NCBI GenBank assembly: GCA_910574715.1
Contig: CAJTCH010000007.1
Span: forward strand, 62,001-126,000
Direction of reading: 5' to 3'
Source of the DNA: Lachnospiraceae bacterium
GTDB lineage: Bacteria > Bacillota > Clostridia > Lachnospirales > Lachnospiraceae
DNA: 64,000 bases
In this document: positions 33,335 through 42,436 of the stretch, piece after piece
Position numbering within the stretch: position 1 is the stretch's first letter
Layout of the letters: each line of letters opens with the position of its first letter
The notes under the pieces: generated by a model
What the model saw: the letters and a program-made list of their open reading frames with translations, nothing else
The model's database searches: none
What the model was told of the DNA's origin: nothing
Translations under genes and position numbers: made by a program

Positions 33335-34594
33335 TTACCCCTTAAAGCCAAATGTTGTTATCAAGGTGCTTACCTCGCCAATACCTCGCCCAAGCACAAC
33401 GATACAGGCGTCGGATTCATCCAAAATTAAAATCTGCGGGACACGCTGGAAGTAAGTACCGTTGTTGTCCTTGACCGTTTCAGTATGGATAACTTTTCCC
33501 GATACTGTGTCATAAATATTAATTGTTACGCTTGCCTCTCTCAAAATGGAAGTAGCAACATATTTACCTTGCTCAGAGCAGAAAACCCCGTCCTTTCCTT
33601 CGCTGCTGCTTGAGAATGTAATCTTTTTTTCTGTATTAGATGCAGTATCAAGCATTAACAGCGTCCCATTATTTTTGTTAAAGCTCTGGGGCATGGCAAG
33701 TATATTCCCTCCCTTTTGAACTTCTTCAACATTCACTTCATAGTCGGCTTTTTTTGTAATACTAAGACTTGCATTGTCTGTAAATACTGTTCCATAAACA
33801 GAGACTCCATCCCCGCCATTAGAGCTTATTCCCATGCCTACATAAGTTAAAGTTTTATCTCCCGTAAATGCAAGACTATCCATCGTTACAATCTCCATAT
33901 TATTTGCCCTGCCATTTTCGGAATAGCTCAGAATGGTACGTACCTTTTGGGAAGAAGTATCATAGAGGTAAAGTCCTTGTAATCCGCCGAAAGCGATTTG
34001 TTTTCCGTCCTGTGAAATGGCGACACTCGCCATTTGGAGGACAAAATCATCATTTAGCAGCCCACTAAAGGAAATCGTATTCACAACAACAAAATCCTTA
34101 TTTAATAGGTATCCTTTTATTCTATTACTGCTTTGTGCCGTTGCAAACGAACCCGTGCTGCCGCTGTCATTTTCTTCACCGACAATGAAATATCCGTCCG
34201 AATAAGGCTGCACACATAACTCATTCAAAAAAATATCCGCACTTGCTATAGTCTCTCTTTTCCCAGTATCATAAAGATAGAGCTTATCTGCTGCAACAAT
34301 AATCCGATTGCCATCAGCATAATAACAGCCGCTGACCTTTCCAGAGAAAGCCGAGCCATTCACTGTGCCAACATCCATAGTACTTTTATCTGTATCACTA
34401 TTCTGTGGGTTGGACTTATTATTGTCGCTGCTTCCGCTTCCTGTTTTTTCCGATGTGTTATCTTCTTCGGATTGTGGTGCATCTATGGAGCTTTCGTTTT
34501 CAGAACGATTCACATTTTCCTGACTATTACCACAAGCTGACAGATTAAGAGCAAAAGCAAGTATAAGCATAATGCACATAAATCTCGTTTTCAT
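33335..34594 (-). CDS. Lipoprotein with propeller-like domain
   Basis: The 419-residue product has a lipoprotein signal with lipobox L-S-A-C, a long Ser/Asn/Asp/Glu-rich linker (about 25-80) and repeated strands with blade-like motifs (G-x-x-L-Y-L-Y-D-T appears twice), suggesting a beta propeller. It probably sits outside the membrane as an accessory or sensor of the ABC transporter encoded 6 nt downstream. No enzymatic motif seen. Confidence 0.78.
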   Translation of the reverse strand: MKTRFMCIMLILAFALNLSACGNSQENVNRSENESSIDAPQSEEDNTSEKTGSGSSDNNKSNPQNSDTDKSTMDVGTVNGSAFSGKVSGCYYADGNRIIVAADKLYLYDTGKRETIASADIFLNELCVQPYSDGYFIVGEENDSGSTGSFATAQSSNRIKGYLLNKDFVVVNTISFSGLLNDDFVLQMASVAISQDGKQIAFGGLQGLYLYDTSSQKVRTILSYSENGRANNMEIVTMDSLAFTGDKTLTYVGMGISSNGGDGVSVYGTVFTDNASLSITKKADYEVNVEEVQKGGNILAMPQSFNKNNGTLLMLDTASNTEKKITFSSSSEGKDGVFCSEQGKYVATSILREASVTINIYDTVSGKVIHTETVKDNNGTYFQRVPQILILDESDACIVVLGRGIGEVSTLITTFGFKG

Positions 34595-34597
34595 TTT

Positions 34598-35635
34598 TCA
34601 GCCCTCCTTATAAAGCAGAATTGAGCCTGTCTTATTTGTAGAACAATCATTGCTTGTAGCAACAGCTACCGCATAGAAAGTATTGAAGTCATCTAATTTA
34701 GAGGGGTCTATGATGGCTTCAATTATCCACACATTTCCTTTGCTTAATGTTGCATCGTATGAAATCACTTTATCAAACGATATGGGCTTATGATTTAAGA
34801 AGAATGATATGCCATACCTTGTACCCGGCGTTCCGCAAATCGTGTAACGTACTGTAAGCGTATCTTTATTGGTAAGATTGATATTGTCATACACTAATTC
34901 GCCATCATAGGAAATAGTCGAATAAACGCCGCTATCCAATGTATCCATAGTAATTCCATCCCAACCGTTTTTCACAAGCTCATTTTCAATAAAAGAGGAA
35001 GTGATTTTTTCTTCTGCAACGCTGACATCACGAAAAATATTTTCACTTTCTCCATAAAAGATATCGCTGTCTGGAGCATCCTCATTAAAATGCAGTTTCA
35101 GCACTCTTTCAAGGTGTTGGTGATACCAGCCGTAACTTGATGTTTCTTTCATATCGGGTTGGAAAGCGGGATTGGTAATGCTCATGATTGAAATATTTAG
35201 GGTATCACCTTTTTTTCCCGTGTTCGGTGTAAACACAAACGAAAATTTTTCTTCGTGTTTTTCTGATGTTTGGAAACAATGGAGATACTCATATTCCGCC
35301 CTCGTATCATTCACCTTGTATGCCTGCGGCTTTCCGTCCAAAAAGAGCAGGAAGCCTATGTTATCCAATTTTCCCTCTGATACAAACTGATAGTCCAAGA
35401 TAAATTCTCCGCCGTTATACTCATACGGTAAAACACTTTGGTCATCAGCTCTGGTGGGACTCACTTCCTCGTGGCTGAGAAAACCTAAAGAGCCATCTTC
35501 CTCTGATTTTGTGAATGGATTTTCTTCCGTGTTTTGCGGGGGAGCTTTCCCGTCCTCTATGTTATAATTTCCGCAAGCTGTCGTAGTGAATAGCAAGCCG
35601 CAAATCATAACTAATGATAATATTCGTTTTCGCAT
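34598..35635 (-). CDS. Lipoprotein of unknown function, first gene of the ABC operon
   Basis: The 345-residue product has a lipoprotein signal ending in T-T-A-C, followed by beta-rich domains without recognised motifs. It is the first gene behind the paired-TTGAC promoter at 35669-35701 and has AGGAGG before the ATG. The next lipoprotein gene starts 3 nt after it, so they are co-translated. Confidence 0.75.
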   Translation of the reverse strand: MRKRILSLVMICGLLFTTTACGNYNIEDGKAPPQNTEENPFTKSEEDGSLGFLSHEEVSPTRADDQSVLPYEYNGGEFILDYQFVSEGKLDNIGFLLFLDGKPQAYKVNDTRAEYEYLHCFQTSEKHEEKFSFVFTPNTGKKGDTLNISIMSITNPAFQPDMKETSSYGWYHQHLERVLKLHFNEDAPDSDIFYGESENIFRDVSVAEEKITSSFIENELVKNGWDGITMDTLDSGVYSTISYDGELVYDNINLTNKDTLTVRYTICGTPGTRYGISFFLNHKPISFDKVISYDATLSKGNVWIIEAIIDPSKLDDFNTFYAVAVATSNDCSTNKTGSILLYKEG

Positions 35636-35668
35636 TGTTTATCCTCCTGTCATATTTGGTGTATTTCA

Positions 35669-35701
35669 ATTATAAAAACCAAATGTCAAAATGCGGTCAA
35701 G
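35669..35701 (-). promoter_or_regulatory. Operator/promoter of the lipoprotein-ABC operon
   Basis: On the minus strand CTTGACC and TTTTGAC repeats (35701 to 35685, 11 bp apart) precede TATAAT (35674-35669) with 20 bp between the first TTGACC and the -10. This is the same geometry as the promoter upstream of the response regulator gene. Confidence 0.68.
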
Positions 35702-35711
35702 GAATAGAAAA

Positions 35712-36206
35712 TTACATAAAAAAACCAACAAACTGTGATTTCTCACAAGCCTGCTGGTTCTGCGTATTATGTGTCTTACTCTTTATGTATTTATGTTGCT
35801 CAATAAATGGGAATAAAATTAAGTCAATCCAGTATCCAATACAAATGTATCCAACAATCGGATGGATCAATTTTATTTCATTTGTCAAAACAACAGCAAG
35901 CAGAAGACCTATCAAAAGAAGGACAATGCCGATACCTGCCGAAAAGCGAACAATCTTGTCCATCTGTGCAAAAGAACCGATACATAGTATGATAGCGGGA
36001 ATCCATACAGCCAGATGAAATACAACACCAAGATAATTAAATGCTCCTACCCCCTCTTGAAAAAGTATTTTAAAAGTTTCAGTAAAAAACCATGAATCCT
36101 GATTGACTATCAGCCCATTAGGAAAAATATTATACATTGGTACAGCAAAACTGCATAACAATAGAACAACTGAAACTGTTTTCAAAATTTTATTTTTTCG
36201 TTCCAT
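35712..36206 (-). CDS. Four-helix integral membrane protein of unknown function
   Basis: The 164-residue product has four strong hydrophobic segments and a Lys/His/Gln-rich C-terminal tail. No family motif recognised. The ribosome site is weak. It lies alone between terminator-like structures, upstream of the lipoprotein operon. Confidence 0.6.
   Translation of the reverse strand: MERKNKILKTVSVVLLLCSFAVPMYNIFPNGLIVNQDSWFFTETFKILFQEGVGAFNYLGVVFHLAVWIPAIILCIGSFAQMDKIVRFSAGIGIVLLLIGLLLAVVLTNEIKLIHPIVGYICIGYWIDLILFPFIEQHKYIKSKTHNTQNQQACEKSQFVGFFM
35714..35759 (-). terminator. Terminator overlapping the end of the 164-residue membrane protein gene
   Basis: On the minus strand AACCAGCAG...TCACA forms a long imperfect stem with TGTGA...TTGTTGGTT, followed by seven T residues. 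The last codons of the upstream gene lie inside the hairpin. It insulates the lipoprotein operon. Confidence 0.6.
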
Positions 36207-36444
36207 CTACGTTTCTTCCGAAAAATAAATAATCTCAGTACACCTTATTAAAGATTAAGGCAAAGGTATCATATTTTGATTTTCCAATATGTCAAATGGG
36301 AAGTTGTCATCTCACAAATTCTTTGAAAGATACAAGACCAAATCGTCATCATTTTTGCATTCCTCATATGGTTTATCTCATCCATCAATCCCGAATTTGC
36401 GACGAGGGAAACGCTTTCATCAGCGTTTCCCTAAATGGAACATA

Positions 36445-37173
36445 TTACTTGGTGTCAGCTTCTTCATTGAGGGGCTTATAGTTGCTGTCCATGTAGTTCT
36501 TTTTACCGAAGGGAACGTAATTTTCATCCAATAAAATCAAATTTCCGTTTCCCAAATCAGGGAACTGCCGCGCAACCTCCTTGAGCACTTCCCATTCATC
36601 TCGGGTATTTTCTTTGTTGTCTTCCTCCACCTGTCTTAGCGCTTCTTGAACAGACTGCTGATCTGCCGTTCCCCAATAGAGAGGATGGGGCTGGAAGGAA
36701 GAATGGTAATCGCCGCCCTCATAGCAGAAAAAACAGGAGCAGGGGATTTTTTCAAATAGAATTTTTTGCGCCCCGTCAAGCTCCTTTACCTCCAGACAGT
36801 AGCACCCATTTACGGTTGCCGCACCATCCCGCGCGGTCATGTTTGCGATTGCCATGATAGTAAGGGGTTCCATTTTCACGATCATGCCGGGAACCAAAAG
36901 CCCCTCCTCGTACATTTCCCGTAAATACTCGTCAGAAAATTTTCCGACAGCCCGCCATAGGAAAAACAATGCAAGAAGGAAACAGATAACGGCGGGAATC
37001 CAGCTTTTAAACAAAGAAATTCCTGACATACATAGGAAACACACGCAGATTATCGCAGAGCTTCTCCGCTTTTTGACGACGGCTTTTATTATTTCATCCT
37101 TTTGCCGTATCCGGCTCACATCTGCATGGATGCCGGATTTTACACTTGCCTCAAATTGTGAATAATCGACCAT
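36445..37173 (-). CDS. Membrane protein with DUF3239-like domain
   Basis: The 242-residue product has a short cytoplasmic start, two membrane helices (about 38-75) and a soluble C-terminal domain with Cys-rich C-S-C-F-F-C. The layout resembles DUF3239-type proteins; this match is by overall impression only. A perfect 10-bp stem-loop (36405-36432) lies downstream of its stop. It is preceded by the XRE gene with a 33-nt gap. Confidence 0.6.
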   Translation of the reverse strand: MVDYSQFEASVKSGIHADVSRIRQKDEIIKAVVKKRRSSAIICVCFLCMSGISLFKSWIPAVICFLLALFFLWRAVGKFSDEYLREMYEEGLLVPGMIVKMEPLTIMAIANMTARDGAATVNGCYCLEVKELDGAQKILFEKIPCSCFFCYEGGDYHSSFQPHPLYWGTADQQSVQEALRQVEEDNKENTRDEWEVLKEVARQFPDLGNGNLILLDENYVPFGKKNYMDSNYKPLNEEADTK

Positions 37174-37206
37174 TTTTTCCTCCGTTTCTTACATTTCTGT
37201 AGATTC

Positions 37207-37647
37207 CTAATATTTTTTATAGATATATTCAGTAAAAATCCGATAAAAACAATATACAATCCAGACCACCCAGGTTATTTCCCACTTGTGTGATATTACA
37301 GAAATCATCAAATAAAGAACAGCAACAGTAATAGCAATCATCCAATTCGTTATTTTTTTCTTCTTGGTTATTTCATTTGCTGATACTTTTACAACATCTG
37401 ACAACAGACTTTCATATTCGTTATCAACGTTGTTTTCTGTTCTTTTGCCCTTGAATAATTCTGCTATGGAAATCCCCAGGGATGCAGCTAATGGTTCAAT
37501 AAGAGATACATCTGGAAATCCGATACCTCGTTCCCATTTTGAAACAGCTGCACTTGATACTCCCAATTCATTCGCTAAATCCTGCTGCGTGCGATTTTGT
37601 TCTTTCCTGATAGCAGCAATCAGACTGCCTGTTTTTTGAACGTTCAA
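37207..37647 (-). CDS. XRE-family regulator with C-terminal membrane helices
   Basis: The product has an N-terminal Cro/CI helix-turn-helix (T-Q-Q-D-L-A-N-E-L-G-V-S-S-A-A-V-S-K-W-E) and two hydrophobic helices near the C-terminus. It is therefore a membrane-tethered DNA-binding protein of about 146 residues. I chose the TTG at 37647, 6 nt after AAGGTG; a GTG at 37656 overlaps the ribosome site. It may repress itself and the downstream membrane gene. Confidence 0.8.
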   Translation of the reverse strand: MNVQKTGSLIAAIRKEQNRTQQDLANELGVSSAAVSKWERGIGFPDVSLIEPLAASLGISIAELFKGKRTENNVDNEYESLLSDVVKVSANEITKKKKITNWMIAITVAVLYLMISVISHKWEITWVVWIVYCFYRIFTEYIYKKY

Positions 37648-37764
37648 TATTTTCACCTTCTTTCCGATTTTATAATATCACAAGAAACACCATATTCAAG
37701 AAACGCTCCGTTGAAATGTTAAACGCTGCATTGGATTTATGCAAATCCTCCATGGTTGGCTTTA

Positions 37765-37798
37765 AGCACGGCACTTGACTCATTGCTCGCAGAAATAA
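37765..37798. repeat. 34-bp dispersed repeat, copy 2
   Basis: Matches 32450-32483 at 32 of 34 positions, in the same orientation, just downstream of the histidine kinase stop codon. Confidence 0.8.
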
Positions 37799-37803
37799 AA
37801 ATA

Positions 37804-39087
37804 TCAACTCATTTTGTGGACTGCAAGTTTAATTGTTACAGAAGCTCCACTCGGAGTAACATTTGAAAGTTCTAAACATCCGCCGTGTTTCTGGCTAAGG
37901 ACACGGCTTGTAGCCAATCCCAGTCCCATATGTTCACCCGTTTTATCCTCAGAATAAAGAAAGGTATTCTTTTTGCGGAGCATTGCCTTTGAAAATCCTT
38001 TGCCGTCGTCTGTAATGGTTATAGTAAGTACATCATCAATAAATGTGTATAGGAAACTCACTTTGCTATTAGCATACCGAATGGCATTAGAAAAGATATT
38101 CTCAACAATACGGTAAAATAGTTGCTCATCTAATTTTACTTGACATTCGGATACTGTAGAATGATATTCAATCTCCAGGCTATGCTGTCCTGCAATAAGT
38201 GAAAGGCTTTCTGTAGCATTTTTCAAAAAATCTGGTAGCTGAACGACAGAATACTTTGTTTCGGTTTCTTCAATGATATTCAAATCACGAATATAATCTG
38301 TATAACGCTCAAGTCGTTTTGAGGTTATCGCAAGGTTGGATAGTGTATGCTGCAATTTCTCATCATTCAGACTTCCATTTGTAAAGCATTGCTGCATATA
38401 TTCGACATAGCCCTCTATAATCGCAATCGGATTTCTGAGGTCATGTGCCACTGATGCCTGTAAAATTTTCCGCTGCTCAATCATATTCCATAGCTGTCGG
38501 TTGTTATCATACAAAGCTTGCCGCATTTCTTCAAAAGCTGTGCAGAGCCTGCCTAATTCATCGTTACTGTTATAAGCAACTGTAAAATCAAGGTCTTGAC
38601 CCTTTATATGCTTTGTTGCATCTGCAAGAATCTGAATTGGCGGCGATAGCTTTTTCCTATAAAACCACCATGCACATAACATGATTCCTATAACTGAATA
38701 GATAAAAGGAAGCCCTACCATAGAAATGCTTATTGCTCTATATAGTAACTGTTGTTTTGGGCGGAGTGTGGAGAAGCTGGATTCTATTCTCTCTATTGTA
38801 AATTCTGTATCCCCCAACTTTTCTTCTTCCGATTTAGCGGGGGTAAGTATAGACACTTTAGAAGGTTCATCAAGTATCAATCTTTGCTTTGCCTCAGATA
38901 CCGTCCCATCTGCCATAATAGTCTGTGTATGCAGCCAAATTTCCTGTGAATCGGGGAGGATATTCTTCTGCACATGGTAACAGATATAAATTGTCAAAGC
39001 AGAGGATGTAAAAACAATTATCATTGTAATGGCAACCGTCCAGATAAATGCACTTTTAACAGATTTTACTTTCTTCATTTTTTCCAT
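37804..39087 (-). CDS. HAMP-containing sensor histidine kinase
   Basis: The 427-residue product has two membrane helices bracketing an extracellular sensor of about 100 residues, a HAMP linker (about 160-215), histidine box V-A-H-D-L-R-N-P and an HATPase domain with D-D-G-K-G-F and G-L-G-L-A. It pairs with the OmpR-type regulator encoded upstream, whose natural stop would overlap this ATG. It controls, by operator sharing, the lipoprotein-ABC operon and amidase (inference). Confidence 0.9.
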   Translation of the reverse strand: MEKMKKVKSVKSAFIWTVAITMIIVFTSSALTIYICYHVQKNILPDSQEIWLHTQTIMADGTVSEAKQRLILDEPSKVSILTPAKSEEEKLGDTEFTIERIESSFSTLRPKQQLLYRAISISMVGLPFIYSVIGIMLCAWWFYRKKLSPPIQILADATKHIKGQDLDFTVAYNSNDELGRLCTAFEEMRQALYDNNRQLWNMIEQRKILQASVAHDLRNPIAIIEGYVEYMQQCFTNGSLNDEKLQHTLSNLAITSKRLERYTDYIRDLNIIEETETKYSVVQLPDFLKNATESLSLIAGQHSLEIEYHSTVSECQVKLDEQLFYRIVENIFSNAIRYANSKVSFLYTFIDDVLTITITDDGKGFSKAMLRKKNTFLYSEDKTGEHMGLGLATSRVLSQKHGGCLELSNVTPSGASVTIKLAVHKMS

Positions 39088-39749
39088 TTATATCCCATCC
39101 CCCAAACTGTTTCTATATATTCCTTGCCCGTAGCTTAAGTCAGTTTATTTCTGATTTTTCGGATATGCTCTTTAATAACATTGCTGTCGCCCTCAGCATT
39201 AAAGCCCCATACGGCTTCGTATATCTGTTCTTTATCAAATATCTGGTTAGCGTTACTCATCAGAAACTCGACAATATCAAATTCACGATTTGATAAGTTC
39301 AGCGACCTTTCTCCATAAAAAATTTTGCGTTCAGCAAGATTTACAATTAAGCCTTGTGAAGATACGATTTTAGGAGTACACTTGCTTCTCTCATCCCTCC
39401 GCAGGTGAGCCGCCACCCTTGCGGTCAATTCTTGTAAACTAAAAGGTTTGGTTATGTAGTCATCGCCGCCGACCTGCAAACCGTTTACTTTGTCCTGTTC
39501 TGTAATCCGAGCTGTCAAAAACAAAATAGGGCAGGTAACATTATTACGGATAATCTTGCATAGTTCTAATCCGTCCATTTCGGGCATGTTGATGTCAAGC
39601 AAAATTAAATCTGGATATATATTCAACATTGCTATTGCCTGCTCCGCATCTTCCGATACGAAAGTCTCATATCCACAATCCTGCAAGTGGCTTGATAATA
39701 ATTCAGTCAGCATTTTTTCATCATCAACAATGAGTATCTTATATGCCAT
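39075..39749 (-). pseudogene. OmpR-family response regulator with in-frame stop removing the winged-helix wing
   Basis: The ORF from 39749 encodes 204 residues: a receiver with phospho-acceptor in L-L-D-I-N-M-P and most of a Trans_reg_C domain, ending R-N-K-L-T. A TAA at 39137-39135 stops it. The same frame continues for 19 codons (A-T-G-K-E-Y-I-E-T-V-W-G-M-G-Y-K-W-K-K) to a TGA at 39077-39075 overlapping the kinase start. Those codons encode the beta-hairpin wing found in nearly all OmpR/PhoB proteins. One nonsense substitution therefore explains the short product. Full length would be 224 residues. Confidence 0.85.
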
Positions 39750-39773
39750 AGCAAAAACCTCCTAATCCAAAAT

Positions 39774-39806
39774 ATTATAAAGCTTAAAAGTCAAAAAGTG
39801 GTCAAG
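39774..39806 (-). promoter_or_regulatory. Operator/promoter of the two-component genes
   Basis: On the minus strand CTTGACC and TTTTGAC repeats (39806 to 39790) precede TATAAT (39779-39774) with 20 bp between TTGACC and the -10, the same spacing as at 35669-35701. This indicates autoregulation. Confidence 0.68.
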
Positions 39807-39967
39807 TTCCTACTTTTTTTCGAATATCAACAGGCTTTTGTGTATCTTTCAGAATAAGCCATATCCGATAGATGTTTATTGCGCCCTCAATCTGATTTTT
39901 TTAGATATCTGCCGTACCCACCGAAGTGATACGTTCTATTTTTTCGCTTTCCTGTGCTGCCATATAT

Positions 39968-40790
39968 TCAAATATATCTGACTGCCCAACATACCATAAT
40001 ATTATATCCATCAATATGAACTATAACAAGTCTGCAACCGTAAATGTTCACTACAACATTATATCGCATGGACTTTGGCAAGAAAAATAATCTTACGCAG
40101 TCAATTGGATGTTTTTTTGATGAAGCGGAACTGACTATCATAGCGGGGACGGCGAAGGGGATATGTAAGGCAAAAGAGCAGCCAGAGGATTGACCTCTGG
40201 TTTCCTTTTGCCCTGTCCAACTAATAGTTAGGGCATCCCCAGAGTTGCCCTCCACGGTATAGACCACCCCATTCTCGAATTTTTATGATTCCCACACACG
40301 CCCGCCAAAGCCGTACCAGCTCCAATAAGACTGCCCGCCCTCGTTGCCGAGATGCGTTAAGGCAACTTCCATAATGGCTTGATTGCCGTCACTTGTGAAT
40401 GCCCGCCCGTATGGGTAGTAGCGCAGCACATGGGCGGGCTATTGCGTGTCGCCGTACTTCTCCCAACCGAGCCGCTGTGCCTGCATTGCGGAAAATTCCA
40501 CCGCATTTGCATAGGAATAGCCGCCGTAGTTGGTCTTCGCCCATGAGATATACCCGTTGCCGAAGTTGTAGCCCTGCAAGGCGAGCTTGATACGCTCCAG
40601 GTCAATCGGGTTCTCCACCTCGACTGAAACAAGGGCGGCTTTTAATTCCTGCACGCCGCACTCGATGGAATATTCGGGGTCTTTGATGCCGTTCGGCTCA
40701 TGGGGGGGACTTCTTGTTGAAGCTCCCTTCCGCTGCCTGCATCGTGTCGCTGCCTTTTCCCCCCAGGTTCCTGCATCATCACCGCCTTTA
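39968..40790 (-). pseudogene. Remnant of a conjugative-element lysozyme/C40-peptidase gene
   Basis: Minus-strand fragments in order match the bifunctional lysozyme/NlpC-P60 protein of Tn916- or Tn1549-type elements: an A-A-E-G-S-F-N-K-K-S start, a frameshift at a run of seven C, E-C-G-V-Q-E-L-K-A-A-L, I-K-L-A-L-Q-G-Y-N-F-G-N-G-Y, a TAG after G-D-T-Q at 40439, W-S-W-Y-G-F-G-G-R-V, and finally V-V-Y-T-V-E-G-N-S-G-D. The part with the catalytic Cys is deleted. The family name is from memory of those motifs. Nothing else of a conjugative element survives nearby. Confidence 0.72.
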
Positions 40791-40869
40791 TCGTATAGGA
40801 AGTGCTTTCGCTGCTTTATAGGAAATTCCGACCTATTGAGACACAAAGAAAAACATATGTTAGATAGAT

Positions 40870-41409
40870 ATGTGTTTAAGGTATACAAAACAGACGGTCA
40901 AGGATTTAGAAGATATAAAAACCTTCTTCTCCAAAATCGTCTTCAAACGGGTCATCGTCATTTTTAAAAGAGTGTCCGATCCTGGCTTCCATTACATTGA
41001 GAAGTGCGGTGCGGAAAGAATTACGGAGGAAAGTATAGTTAAAGTGATTGACATTACGCCAGAAACCGTTATCACTGTAGCCGCCCTCAGAGATCAGGCA
41101 GAGGATGTGTGGGTTCCATTTCAAATCCCTGCCAAAGGTATGGAGAACCATGATAAAACCGGGAGTGAAATTCATGGACTTATTTTGCTTGAAAAACAGT
41201 TGAGAAACAACGCTGTTTACAGCATGAAAAAGACAGTCAAGCAGGGAGCGGTCAATACCATGATATGGGAAGCAGAGTATGATTCTATGGAGGAAGCGGT
41301 TAATGCTTTGAAGATAATACAGGAGAATCCAGAACATGATGCGCTGCTGGAAAAGCAGATTTGTTTTATGCGGGATTCTTATGTGGAGTTGTACCAGCAG
41401 ATAGGGTAG
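40870..41409 (+). CDS. Hypothetical protein, possibly 5'-altered
   Basis: The 179-codon frame encodes a basic first part of about 32 residues that may be non-native, then a domain with V-I-D-I-T-P-E-T-V-I-T-V-A-A-L and a C-terminal helix-rich region with A-V-N-A-L-K-I-I-Q-E-N-P. The last part vaguely recalls dimeric alpha-beta barrel monooxygenases, without certainty. The start is unsure because no good ribosome site is present and the upstream side is conjugative-element debris. Confidence 0.5.
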   Translation: MCLRYTKQTVKDLEDIKTFFSKIVFKRVIVIFKRVSDPGFHYIEKCGAERITEESIVKVIDITPETVITVAALRDQAEDVWVPFQIPAKGMENHDKTGSEIHGLILLEKQLRNNAVYSMKKTVKQGAVNTMIWEAEYDSMEEAVNALKIIQENPEHDALLEKQICFMRDSYVELYQQIG

Positions 41410-41492
41410 ATCACATAATAATTGCGGCGGTGAAATGAAAGTGATATAATAATTACAATAAATGCGGACTGCATATTCGTTGGGGAGGTCTT

Positions 41493-42436
41493 ATGAGTAA
41501 GGACAGTATACCCGAAGCAAAAGGCGGCACGCCCGAAGCATTGGGAGAATCAAATAAAATATTGATATTAAACTGCCTTAGGACAAGGGGAACGATGTCA
41601 AGGGCGGACTTATGCCGGCACTTGGGCATGAGTTTTCCGGCGGTCTCGTCCAATGTAAAGAGCCTGATCGATATCGGATATGTGGTGGAGGTCGGTGAGG
41701 GGGACAATTCCCTGGGACGCAAATCCACGCTGCTGTCTTATCATGCGGAACGGGGATTTGTATTAGGAGTCGATCTTGGGAGGTTCCGCATCCGGGTGAT
41801 GTTCGCGGACCTTCTCGGCCGGGAATTGTCAAGCCTTGAGAGGCCGACGAACACTGAAGACGGTGGGATAGGGATTGCCGACGAGCTCAGAGAGATGCTC
41901 TTAGATGTCGCTGCAGCCAGCGGAAAGGATAAATCCGCTATCTTAAGCATCTGTATCGGCGTCCCGGGAGTTCTTTCAGAAGACCGTGTTACTTTGGCCC
42001 CCTTTTTGCCGCCGATCGATCTGGCTCAGATCAGAACGAAGATCGGGGAAGAATTTACGGCGCCTGTCGTCATTGAGAACAGCATCAATCTGGATGCGCT
42101 TGGGGAGATGTGGCATGGGGCAGGCAGAGAGCTTAAGAATTTTGCGCTGATCAACTACGGAGTCGGCGTCGGGGCTGCATTTATCATCAATGGTGAATTA
42201 TATCCGGGGGCGCACCGGGCTTCGGGAGAGATTGGATTCATGGTAGGGGATCCGTCGAAGCTTCGGACAGAATTTGACGAGGTCGGAGTGTTGGAGAATA
42301 CGATATCCAGAGATAAGATCCAGAACTATATCATGCGGCCTGATTTCCAGGATGAGATCAATAAGCTGATTGAGAAATATAAGAAAAACGACGTCTATGC
42401 GAAGCTTATTCTGGATGAGATATTTTTGTATGTAGG
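41493..42436 (+). CDS. ROK-family transcriptional regulator, 5' exon
   Basis: Encodes a MarR-like helix-turn-helix (M-S-R-A-D-L-C-R-H-L-G-M) followed by the ROK sugar-kinase fold (G-V-D-L-G, I-G-V-P-G-V, N-Y-G-V-G-V-G-A-A, A-S-G-E-I-G). The gene is cut after the second base of a Gly codon by the group II intron that starts GTGCG at 42437. Joined to 44339-44570 it gives an uninterrupted 391-residue protein, normal for NagC/XylR-type repressors. A TATAAT at 41445 and GGGAGG before the ATG are intact. Confidence 0.88.

Noticed and set aside
36405-36432. Intrinsic terminator downstream of the DUF3239-like gene
   Set aside because: A perfect 10-bp stem-loop is present but no T run follows on either strand; it is only mentioned as a stem-loop.
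40399-40967. Plus-strand ORFs over the conjugative-element remnant
   Set aside because: They are antisense shadows of the minus-strand lysozyme/peptidase fragments.
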